The translations under genes and the position numbers were made by a program. Shown in pieces: positions 43,997-51,470 of a stretch of DNA of 64,000 bases (position 1 is the first letter of the stretch; the number at the start of each line of letters is the position of its first letter). The notes under the pieces are model-generated. The model was not told the origin of the DNA. It did no database searches and saw nothing but the letters and a program-made list of their open reading frames with translations. Source of the stretch: Natrinema zhouii (GTDB lineage Archaea; Halobacteriota; Halobacteria; Halobacteriales; Natrialbaceae); assembly GCF_013456555.2 (NCBI RefSeq), contig NZ_CP084884.1:62001-126000 (forward strand), in the 5' to 3' direction.

Positions 43997-44652
43997 CTAT
44001 CGTCCGAGGAGATCGTCAGCCAGCGGATTGACCGGATGCGGCTGGATCGAACTGATCGCGAGCAGGAGCGCGGTCCCCGCGAACAACATCCGGTTGGTCG
44101 ACAAGTCGCCCGTCACCATCGCATTCGCGAACAGATAGACCCACACGGCGACCGTGACCCCGATCAGGTGTGGGTCTCGATGTCGGTTGTGGACGGCACA
44201 CAGAAGGCACCACCCCGAGAAGGCCGCAAAGAGGATCACGGCGACCAGGCCGCCCTCGACGCCCAACTCGAGCACGATATTGTGCGGATACGAGCGGATG
44301 TCTTCGCCGACGTAAAGGACGCCAAAACTCCCGATCCCGTGTCCAAATATCGGCGCGTCAATCACGTACTGGACCGAACTCACCTAAAAATCGACCCGGC
44401 CGCTTGCACTCGAAGCGCCATCCCACGTGACGAGTGTAACCATCCTCGAGACCGTCGAGCCCGCGAAAAGTACAACTGCGCCCGCGCCGCTGGCTGCGAG
44501 AGCGGCCGCCCCAGCGATACGTCGACGTGTGACCGCCACATCAGTGACCGCCACGATCCACGCGAGGTAAGTCATCCCTGCCAAGCCTAACGCTAACAGA
44601 GGGCCGCGAGCCCCTGTCTGGAGCATCGTGACGAAGGCCAGAGAGGCCACTC
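43997..44652 (-). pseudogene. O-antigen-ligase-type membrane protein, truncated and with an in-frame TAG
   Basis: The frame encodes MLQTGARGPLLALGLAGM, then GRVDF and a TAG (44384-44386), then VSSVQYVIDAPIFGHGIGS, NIVLELGVEGGLVAVILF and a C-terminal hydrophobic part. The G-x-G-x(3)-F and H-N-x-x-L-E motifs are those of the O-antigen ligase/WaaL-type polymerase family. A TGG-to-TAG change is the simplest reason for the stop. The first two thirds of the protein is missing, cut at about 44653 where a DUF6610 gene remnant begins. Confidence 0.75.
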
Positions 44653-44655
44653 CGA

Positions 44656-45263
44656 CAAGACGTCCCGCCCGCTGTCATCCCAGCCCTCACCTGTCCAGAA
44701 TTCGCCGAACTGCGCTCCTCGATGCAAGCCGTTCCAATCGAGCCCGATGATGTCAGCTGGTGGATCGCCCGCTAGTGTTGGCCGAGTAAGCGCCTCGATC
44801 GCGTTTATCTGCTTGCGCGGACTGCCACCGAGGATGTGCACTCGTCGTCCACGCCAGTCTGCCGGATCCGAGAACTCGTGTGCGAGCTGGTCGGAGTACC
44901 CATGCGGGTAGCCGAGTACGATGTCCTCTGGGATCGCGTCGATCGCCTCGCGGCACTTCGGCACGATCACGAGCTCCGATTCAGGATAACTCGCCTGGAG
45001 GTCGCGCGCAGCGAGAACGTATTCACGGGCCTCGTCGACAGAGTAAGCATCACCGAGGACGCCAACGTGAGGCTCGTACTCTCTGAAGCGCTCGGTGTAC
45101 CGCTCGAGGTCGGGATTGCGAAGTCATTGTCGAGCATCCCGACTCCCAACTCGAGCGTCTCGTACTGTGTATGCTGGTAGGAGCAATCCTCACGAAACCA
45201 GGTCACGTAACCGAGGGAGAGTGCATCGATCGCGAACAGGACTCGATGGAGAAAGGCGACGGA
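44656..45263 (-). pseudogene. DUF6610-type gene, frameshifted and truncated at both ends
   Basis: Two frames join to give LFAIDALSLGYVTWFREDCS, VGMLDNDF, then NPDLERYTERFREYEPHVGV, YPESELVIVPKCREAIDAIP and DIIGLDWNGLHRGAQFGEFW. This order matches a haloarchaeal family I know as DUF6610, often in proviral or plasmid regions. One lost base between LDNDF and NPDLER (about 45120) makes the shift. The C-terminus is fused to the O-antigen-ligase remnant at about 44655, so both genes were cut and joined. The 5' end is open only to 45263. Confidence 0.7.
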
Positions 45264-45300
45264 TCAACACCACCGGACGATGTGACGCGGATTCAGCGTC

Positions 45301-45537
45301 TCACCTGCTTGTGGGACAGTATAGGCACCGTTCGCACTCGAGAACCTGCTGACCCTCATCGTCGAACCGTCCGGCCAACACCGCTGCCTCGCAGCGGGGA
45401 CACGGATCACCATGGGTGTAGCCGCCTTTGACTGGTAGATCAGGAGTCGCTGCGGCCAGCGCGAGTATGCGTGTTTTTGCGTCCGCAGATGTGACCTTTC
45501 GCTCGCCGTTGTGGGTGCTCTCGGAAGAATCAGTCAT
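45301..45537 (-). CDS. Small zinc-ribbon protein
   Basis: A 78-residue product from ATG 45537 (an in-frame start six codons upstream is possible) has GDPCPRCEAAVLAGRFDDEG and LECERCLYC, giving C-x-x-C and C-x-x-C-x-x-C. The N-terminal half is low-complexity. It is probably a plasmid-type zinc ribbon; no function can be given. It sits directly upstream of the DUF6610 remnant in the same direction and may have been in its operon. Confidence 0.6.
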   Translation of the reverse strand: MTDSSESTHNGERKVTSADAKTRILALAAATPDLPVKGGYTHGDPCPRCEAAVLAGRFDDEGQQVLECERCLYCPTSR

Positions 45538-45542
45538 TGTTC

Positions 45543-45740
45543 TCACCGGGTGCATCGAAAAGAAACTGTGCGCTGGCGTCCTCGCCCGTCAGTATCTGCT
45601 GGTCGTCGGCCCGTATCCGCGAACAGTGATGCCTGATCAGTATCGTCAACCTCCGAGTACCGAACTTCGACGCGGTCGTCGACGCCGAACTCGGTGGCAG
45701 CGGGTCGATCAAGACGCGTTTCGACCTCGCGATGACTCAC
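45543..45740 (-). CDS. Doubtful small protein, possibly frameshifted
   Basis: The frame starts plausibly (MSHREVETRLDRPAATEFGV then EVRYSEVDDTD), an acidic, small beta-domain pattern. Its C-terminus becomes arginine-rich, whereas another frame there gives a more natural end (ILTGEDASAQFLFDAPGEN) just before the next ATG. A frameshift near 45640 would reconcile them. I cannot assign a function. Confidence 0.35.
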   Translation of the reverse strand: MSHREVETRLDRPAATEFGVDDRVEVRYSEVDDTDQASLFADTGRRPADTDGRGRQRTVSFRCTR

Positions 45741-45744
45741 GTCG

Positions 45745-46045
45745 GCACCACAATCCTCGAGAGTGATCTATTGAATAAGGGTACGGCGTTGGGGTAGGTG
45801 TGTGACAGCCACGAACGAGAGGTTGAAGGGCAACATCTCAGAAATCACACTTCATTCTTGCCCCCAAGCGAGATAGGTACGCTATCCACAGTTGCTAAAC
45901 GAACCGGCCTCCGCTACAGTTTCCATCGTTTGATTGAGTATAAGAATATATTCAACAGGGAACAATATTCTATTTTCACAGTGCGAAAACATACAATTCT
46001 CCGTGAAAAGAAGTCAAATACAGCATCGTTGAATACTCACGTGAG
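45745..46045. other. AT-rich intergenic region before the PadR-like gene
   Basis: About 300 bp of AT-rich sequence with TATA-like patches near 45940-45965 and 46005-46015. No gene is visible. It probably holds the promoter of the gene at 46046. Confidence 0.4.
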
Positions 46046-46321
46046 ATGGATGACCTCACCGGCTTCCAACGAGACCTCCTGTACGTGATCGCAGGTGCCG
46101 ACCGCCCGTCCGGCCAAGGTGTCAAGGAGGAGATAGAGGGGTACTATGAGAGCGAGATCAATCACGGCCGGCTGTACCCAAACCTCGACACGCTTGTCAA
46201 CAAGGAGTTGGTCGAGAAGGGCGAACTCGATCGGCGGACGAACTATTACGCGATCAGCGACGCAGGAGAGCAAGCGATTCAGGATAGACGAGAATGGGAA
46301 GATCAGTACGTCGAGTTGTAG
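46046..46321 (+). CDS. PadR-family transcriptional regulator
   Basis: The 91-residue product is a minimal PadR winged helix: FQRDLLYVIAGADRPSGQGV, then EIEGYYESEINHGRLYPNLD and VEKGELDRRTNYYAISDAGE. The G-R-L-Y-P-x-L-x-x-L helix and R-x-N-Y-Y wing are diagnostic. Very common in haloarchaea, usually autoregulatory or controlling a neighbour. The neighbour downstream is a 101-residue protein of unknown function. No effector domain is present. Confidence 0.92.
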   Translation: MDDLTGFQRDLLYVIAGADRPSGQGVKEEIEGYYESEINHGRLYPNLDTLVNKELVEKGELDRRTNYYAISDAGEQAIQDRREWEDQYVEL

Positions 46322-46382
46322 AGCATCCCATATTCGTTCGTTCGAGAGCGTTGGAAATTCCGACCGTTCTGTCAATAAAAAG

Positions 46383-46391
46383 GCTTATACT
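46383..46391 (+). promoter_or_regulatory. TATA box of the 46415 gene
   Basis: GCTTATACT lies 24-32 bp before the ATG at 46415. Confidence 0.5.
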
Positions 46392-46414
46392 GGCAAAATT
46401 GAGTCTACCACTGT

Positions 46415-46720
46415 ATGCCAAGTGAGAGAACAATGACAAATATCGTTACAGTAATTGGTCGTGGAGTGCCATCCAACTACGAAATTAGCGTCGATGGCGA
46501 TATCGAACCAGTTGAGACTGACTCGCTCGAGAAACCCACAGTGGTCTCGGAACATGCTGTCGAGGGGACGATCGAAACTGGAGTCCAACGGTTCCGGTTT
46601 TCTGGAGAACTGGCGAACGTGCATGTTCTCGATTGGAACGGAACCGCTGCAGCCGAATCACCGAGCACACCGGAAGTCCACATCGATTACGGCATCCACA
46701 GCCGGAAGAACAACAGCTAG
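46415..46720 (+). CDS. Protein of unknown function, beta-rich
   Basis: The 101-residue acidic product contains VIGRGVPSNYEISVDGDIEP and VQRFRFSGELANVHVLDWNG, alternating beta-like segments without membrane parts. Haloarchaea have many similar small proteins of unknown role, often beside plasmid or defence genes. The start is ATG 46415 (TATA at 46383); a second ATG is at 46433. It is convergent with the HTH protein gene at 46727, with six bases between stops. Confidence 0.65.
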   Translation: MPSERTMTNIVTVIGRGVPSNYEISVDGDIEPVETDSLEKPTVVSEHAVEGTIETGVQRFRFSGELANVHVLDWNGTAAAESPSTPEVHIDYGIHSRKNNS

Positions 46721-46726
46721 TAAATC

Positions 46727-47254
46727 CTACGGAGGTGGATGAGAAAGCGTTTGCTGCTCGAGCGGTGGGCCCATCTGCATGGCCTGGTTGTTCCCGGTAG
46801 ATCCTCTTGCTGTGAGCGCAGCTGCTAGTCGCAGCCACGGACCAACTCGCTGGTGATTGAGTAATCGCTGGGGACCCGGCGGCCAGAACAGTACGCTGCC
46901 TAGTGGGTCGTCGGGATTACTGTATCGCTCTGGCGGGAGGATTGTCTCGAGCAATGTGTCGACGGCGTCGAGGAGTGTCTGGTTCTCCTCGAGGGCAGTT
47001 GGAACAACGGGATCGCGGCGTTCGGAAGTAGTCTGAAACGACAACGCCAGACGATATCCGTTCTCGTCAACCCGGTTGAGATCGAACGCCTCGAGCCGGT
47101 TGCGATAGTTCCGGATGGTCCATACAGAGATGTTTGCTTGGTCAGCGAGGTCACGCTGTGACAGGCGGCTTTCGGCTGTGAGAAGCGTTTGAACGATTCG
47201 GCCAACTGTCGGTGGGAGCTCGGCGAGCAACTGCTTATGTTCGAGTGTTCCCAA
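46727..47254 (-). CDS. Helix-turn-helix protein, probably 5'-truncated
   Basis: A 175-residue frame from TTG 47254 has a HTH with VGRIVQTLLTAESRLSQRDL and ADQANISVWTIRNYRNRLEA (about 15-60), then an acidic region and a C-terminus without motifs. The same frame stays open upstream to 47338 (LALHQLAGED-like, RELRPDELRYAL) with no ATG or GTG, and stops at a TAA next to the defence operon promoter. So the 5' part of the gene was most likely removed when the defence genes arrived. It may be non-functional. Confidence 0.55.
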   Translation of the reverse strand: MGTLEHKQLLAELPPTVGRIVQTLLTAESRLSQRDLADQANISVWTIRNYRNRLEAFDLNRVDENGYRLALSFQTTSERRDPVVPTALEENQTLLDAVDTLLETILPPERYSNPDDPLGSVLFWPPGPQRLLNHQRVGPWLRLAAALTARGSTGNNQAMQMGPPLEQQTLSHPPP

Positions 47255-47336
47255 CGCGTAGCGGAGTTCGTCCGGCCGGAGCTCTCGGCTCTCGTCTTCG
47301 CCGGCGAGTTGGTGCAGTGCGATTAGACTAAGTAAA

Positions 47337-47345
47337 GGTTATAAC
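47337..47345 (+). promoter_or_regulatory. TATA box of the defence operon
   Basis: GGTTATAAC is about 28-36 bp before the ATG at 47373. It appears to drive the first genes of the defence island. Confidence 0.55.
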
Positions 47346-47372
47346 ATTCCGATCAAGTGATGTGACCATCTA

Positions 47373-47585
47373 ATGACTCGGAAGCGTATCGGGCAAAACA
47401 CGGGGAATTCTGGCCGAATAAGCCTCTCTGGCCCTGAAATAGACAAATTCGACGCCAATGTCGGTGATTCGATTGAAGTCGACATTGCGGAGTCTAAGAG
47501 CATTGCTCATGCGATGGTCGATAATAGCAATTATGAGGAATTCGTGATAGTATCGAAATCTGGATCAAAAGGGAAGAGCAAATGA
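47373..47585 (+). CDS. Small AbrB-like protein leading the defence operon
   Basis: The 70-residue product has GRISLSGPEIDKFDANVGDS followed by IEVDIAESKSIAHAMVDN, which fits a swapped-hairpin AbrB/SpoVT domain as in many small haloarchaeal DNA-binding proteins. It could be an autorepressor of the island, which would limit toxicity of the methylase and ATPases. Its stop overlaps the ATG of the DUF499 gene (ATGA at 47582), so the two are coupled. A TATA box lies at 47337-47345. Regulatory function is inferred. Confidence 0.65.
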   Translation: MTRKRIGQNTGNSGRISLSGPEIDKFDANVGDSIEVDIAESKSIAHAMVDNSNYEEFVIVSKSGSKGKSK

Positions 47586-50500
47586 GCACTACTGAGTACA
47601 CAAGCCTATTTGACGCCTGTTCACCACGGGGAGACGTTCTCGAGGGGACACTCCAAGAGGATCAGTTCGCAGCAAGTCTCGCAACCGTTGCACATTCGCC
47701 TGAGGATGCGCCGCCGGTCTACAAAGACCCAGCCCTATTCTTCGAGATGACGTATCCGACGGACGGGCTGCGTACCTTGCTCAGTAATCTCACTGGACAG
47801 TTCCTCGAGGGTACTGGATATGAGGGGCGGTATAATAGCAGTATCCTCTGTCTCGATACCCGTTTCGGCGGTGGGAAAACACACGACTTGATCGCATCAT
47901 ACCATCTCGCGACAGATCCTACATCGATCGGCGATCTCAAACGACACCTTCTTGAGGACGATGCGGATCTCGTCGATACCTACCGCGACGCTGTCGATGA
48001 TGGATTAACGGTCGATTCCGCCGTCTTCGTCGGTGGTCACGTCGACGCTCGAAACGCCAGGAGTGATCGTTCGGATCCGAACGCTCCGAATACGCGAACG
48101 ATGTGGGGTGAAATCGCGTATCAGTTGTACGGTCTCGAGGGATATGAACATCTCAAAGAATACGACCAAGAGCAGCAGGCACCCGGTGGAAATACTCTCA
48201 AGGATCTCTTCGAGTACGGCGATGGACCTGCGCTCATCCTGATCGATGAAATTGCCGCATATCTCGAAGCAGCATCTGGTGTCGAAGTCGGTGATGCAAC
48301 CCTCGCGAGTCAGACGCTCAGCTTTATCCTTTCGCTGCTCGAGACTGCGTCCGAGGTAGACGATGTTACAGTCGTCTACAGTATCGCCGATACTGCATTC
48401 GAAGAAGAAGCGGAGGAAATCCGAACTCTCATCGACGAACTAAATCAGATCGGCCGTCGACAGCACAAGACGATCACTCCGACTGATGAAAGCGAAGTCG
48501 GCCAGGTTCTACAGCATCGTCTCTTTGAGGAAATCGACGAGGAAGTAGCAGAGACGATCTCCCAGAACTACTTCCAGTTCTATACAGAGAGTGACCGGCA
48601 GTTCCCACAGGAAGCGACAGAAGCGAGTTACGTTGACCGACTCACTCGAGAATACCCGTTCCACCCAACGGTTCTGGATACGTTGACAGAGAAAATCGAT
48701 ACGATTCCTCGGTTCCAGCGGACACGCGGTGCACTGAAACTGCTAGCGCGAGCCGTCTACTATCTCTGGAACCACCAGCCGGATCACTACGATCGACACT
48801 TCGTTCGGCTCTATGATCTCACACCGTCGGACGATGATCCGGGTGGGAGTATCGATTCAACCCTTCACGAGACGCTCTTCGAGTTCGTCGATCTGAGCGC
48901 GGCGATGTCCGCTGACATCTACAGCGAGGACGATACCGCGCATGCACAGCTCGAGGATCGAAAGTGGACGGAGAAAGGGATCCCACCACTCGGGAGCCAA
49001 CTGACGACGTCGGTCCTCTGGCATAGCCTCGCGTACGGTGAGCAAGCGACCGGGCTCACGAGAGCGGAACTCAATGCGACGCTCGGCCATCCGAATATCC
49101 GGTTCGACAACTACGATTCTGCACTCGAGGCGCTGGCCGGCGGCGACATGACCGTCGCGTGTTACTACCTCTACGACGAGGAGCGAGTGCGGTTCAAGTC
49201 TGATCCGAACCTCATCCGGATCATCGACCAGCGTGTAGATAATACACCTGACGCACAGGCTCGATCGCGATTCGAGTCACGCCTCAAGTCCGAAGTCGGG
49301 ACTGGTGGCTTCGAAACAGCCGTATTCCCGGAATCACCGGCCGATCTTCCGGACAAGGTCTCGAAGCCACAGCTCGCTATCATGCATATGGACACCGCTC
49401 CGGTGTCGGACGGCGGTGAGAACACACCGGAGAAGATCCAGACGCTATACCAGAAGTCCGCATCTAAGCACGGCGGACAGGTTCAGAGCCGGGTGTACAA
49501 GAACTACGTCCTCTTCCTCGCACCGGACGAGGAGCGGATCAAGAGCGGGATCGGAGAGGCCCGACAGCTCGAGGCGATCGAGGCCTTGCTTGACGACTCC
49601 CAACAGACTGCGGATCTGTCGCCTGAGCAAATCGAGGAGCTCAGAGAACGTCGCGATCAAGCCCACGGGTTGCTTGGTGAACTCGTTCGGGGAGTCTATC
49701 GGCACCTCTACTACGTCGATCGGGACGGATTGACCCACATCACGATTAACGCGACCGAGGCCAATGGTGGGACGACGCTCGTCAACGCAGTTGAAGAGAC
49801 GCTTGAGGACCGTTTGATCCGAGCGGATGCAAGCGCAAAGGGGACGGCGTTCTTCAAGCAGAAGCTCTGGCAGCGGACCCAGGACAGCATGACGACCCAA
49901 CAGTTGGTTACCCAGTTCGCGAAAAAACCGGGTCTCCCCTACCTCTTAAATACGAAACCGCTGCGAAAGACGGTCGCACGAATGGTCGACGACTCAGGCT
50001 ATGTCTACTGGGACAGTGAGACCGAAACCGTCTACTGGGACGGCAACGAGGACGAACAGCCGGACAATTGGCAGGAAGACGCGCCACTCGTCGAGTCACC
50101 TGACGTCCAAACATCGATCCAGGACTCAGATGTGAAGATCGGCGACGAGTACGTGGTATACACGGATATCGAGGCGTTCCTCGAGGTGCATGCCGACACG
50201 CTCGAAGTTCCCAAAACACCGGAGCCGAAAGATGACGATGAAGAGATAGAGGACGGTCTCGAGACCACCTATGAAAGCGAATCGAAGGGGACGGACTCGG
50301 TCCAGGTCGAGATCGGAACTGATGACGAAAAAACACAGCCATCGGAATGGGATCACGCAACTAGTCTGATGGCAGCCTCCCGGGCGTTCAAAGAGGTCCG
50401 GGGTGAAGCGATTTCGGCAGCACCGTCGGAAAGCAATTCTGGCCTGTCACAGGTAACAGTCGAGGTCGGTGGCGAGGACCAACTCTCGAAGGGATCGTTC

Positions 50501-50830
50501 ATCGCCCAGCAGGGAGCACTCAAAGAGCGAGCCGACCACGTCTCGGTTCGAATGCACTACGAGACGGCGTCATCCTCGAATGCAACGTACGAGGCGACAT
50601 TCCAGGGTGGCCTTGAGGACTTCTCTCGGGTTACAAATCAACCGGATCCATTCGGCGACACGGTACGGATCGATCTGAAGTTCCGTGTTGGCCTAGCGGA
50701 ACCAGAACCAATCACGGATAACGAAGATGATTTGCTTGCCGAACTCGAGGATGCCCTCGGGCAGACCAATATCGACGTGAAGGTGCAGGCTCAGGGGCCG
50801 ACCAAGATCGCTCCAGAGGTCGACCAATGA
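47582..50830 (+). CDS. DUF499 (COG1483) anti-phage-associated ATPase
   Basis: The 1082-residue product is a large P-loop ATPase of the DUF499 family. Walker A is DTRFGGGKTHDLIASYH near residue 97, with the G-G-G-K-T-H typical of the family; Walker B is ALILIDEIAAYLEA near 216. FQRTRGALKLLARAVYYLWN (about 378) is another family motif. A long middle part has no named domain, and the C-terminal 270 residues are acidic. In archaea and bacteria DUF499 is encoded next to DUF1156 methylases in defence islands, as here. It probably senses or remodels DNA for the methylase. Start is coupled to the upstream small gene. Confidence 0.88.
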   Translation: MSTTEYTSLFDACSPRGDVLEGTLQEDQFAASLATVAHSPEDAPPVYKDPALFFEMTYPTDGLRTLLSNLTGQFLEGTGYEGRYNSSILCLDTRFGGGKTHDLIASYHLATDPTSIGDLKRHLLEDDADLVDTYRDAVDDGLTVDSAVFVGGHVDARNARSDRSDPNAPNTRTMWGEIAYQLYGLEGYEHLKEYDQEQQAPGGNTLKDLFEYGDGPALILIDEIAAYLEAASGVEVGDATLASQTLSFILSLLETASEVDDVTVVYSIADTAFEEEAEEIRTLIDELNQIGRRQHKTITPTDESEVGQVLQHRLFEEIDEEVAETISQNYFQFYTESDRQFPQEATEASYVDRLTREYPFHPTVLDTLTEKIDTIPRFQRTRGALKLLARAVYYLWNHQPDHYDRHFVRLYDLTPSDDDPGGSIDSTLHETLFEFVDLSAAMSADIYSEDDTAHAQLEDRKWTEKGIPPLGSQLTTSVLWHSLAYGEQATGLTRAELNATLGHPNIRFDNYDSALEALAGGDMTVACYYLYDEERVRFKSDPNLIRIIDQRVDNTPDAQARSRFESRLKSEVGTGGFETAVFPESPADLPDKVSKPQLAIMHMDTAPVSDGGENTPEKIQTLYQKSASKHGGQVQSRVYKNYVLFLAPDEERIKSGIGEARQLEAIEALLDDSQQTADLSPEQIEELRERRDQAHGLLGELVRGVYRHLYYVDRDGLTHITINATEANGGTTLVNAVEETLEDRLIRADASAKGTAFFKQKLWQRTQDSMTTQQLVTQFAKKPGLPYLLNTKPLRKTVARMVDDSGYVYWDSETETVYWDGNEDEQPDNWQEDAPLVESPDVQTSIQDSDVKIGDEYVVYTDIEAFLEVHADTLEVPKTPEPKDDDEEIEDGLETTYESESKGTDSVQVEIGTDDEKTQPSEWDHATSLMAASRAFKEVRGEAISAAPSESNSGLSQVTVEVGGEDQLSKGSFIAQQGALKERADHVSVRMHYETASSSNATYEATFQGGLEDFSRVTNQPDPFGDTVRIDLKFRVGLAEPEPITDNEDDLLAELEDALGQTNIDVKVQAQGPTKIAPEVDQ

Positions 50831-51468
50831 CACCACAGTCGCCGCCAGAGTCTGGAACCGAGCCTGCACCCCCTCTGTCCCAAGAGCGTAGTGATGGGCA
50901 ATTCGGCAGTAGCGTTTACGGTGGACGTCCAACATTTGCGCTCGCTCGTCGCGATGGCTCCGACGGGGGCACGCTGACGCTGTACGAACTCCTTCCGACG
51001 GAGCAAGCGTCAACGCGAAGTGATCGCATCGAGCGATCAAATCCGAACCGGCAGCTCGTAGTCGATCCCTTCGGAGTGGTCTTCGGGGATTCAGACCGTC
51101 TCGAGGTCGACCACTGGAATTGGGATGACTGGACAGCGGTGAAGATCAGACGGTTATCCGGGAGCAGGTTGCGATCGCTCCTGCCGCTGGTTCGGGAGAC
51201 GCTACAGGATGCTAATTTCGACGAATCGATCGTCACGGGCTCCGGCCGCGGCGATATGTTCCTCCCGGAGACACCAGGAATCCGACTCGCGCTTGGCTTT
51301 CTCGGAATCAAGCCCATCCAGCGTGTTGATCGAATGCGGGCGTTCTGTCGTGGTATCGCTCAAATGAGTGACGAAGAATGCTACTACTGGCATGCGAAGT
51401 GTCGATCTCCCTCGAGTCCGAACGGGGAGAAAGCATTGAGAGTCCTGTTGACTGATCATATTAAATAA
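50827..51468 (+). CDS. Small conserved companion of the DUF499-DUF1156 pair
   Basis: The 213-residue product sits between the ATPase and the methylase, with a 4-bp overlap at its start and two bases before the next ATG. It is beta-rich at first (GGTLTLYELLP, QLVVDPFGVVFGDSD) and ends with MSDEECYYWHAKCRSPSSPN then GEKALRVLLTDHIK. I know similar small proteins from such operons, where DUF3780 holds the same place, but cannot confirm that this is DUF3780. A specificity or DNA-binding subunit for the methylase is possible. Confidence 0.68.
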   Translation: MTPQSPPESGTEPAPPLSQERSDGQFGSSVYGGRPTFALARRDGSDGGTLTLYELLPTEQASTRSDRIERSNPNRQLVVDPFGVVFGDSDRLEVDHWNWDDWTAVKIRRLSGSRLRSLLPLVRETLQDANFDESIVTGSGRGDMFLPETPGIRLALGFLGIKPIQRVDRMRAFCRGIAQMSDEECYYWHAKCRSPSSPNGEKALRVLLTDHIK

Positions 51469-51470
51469 CC

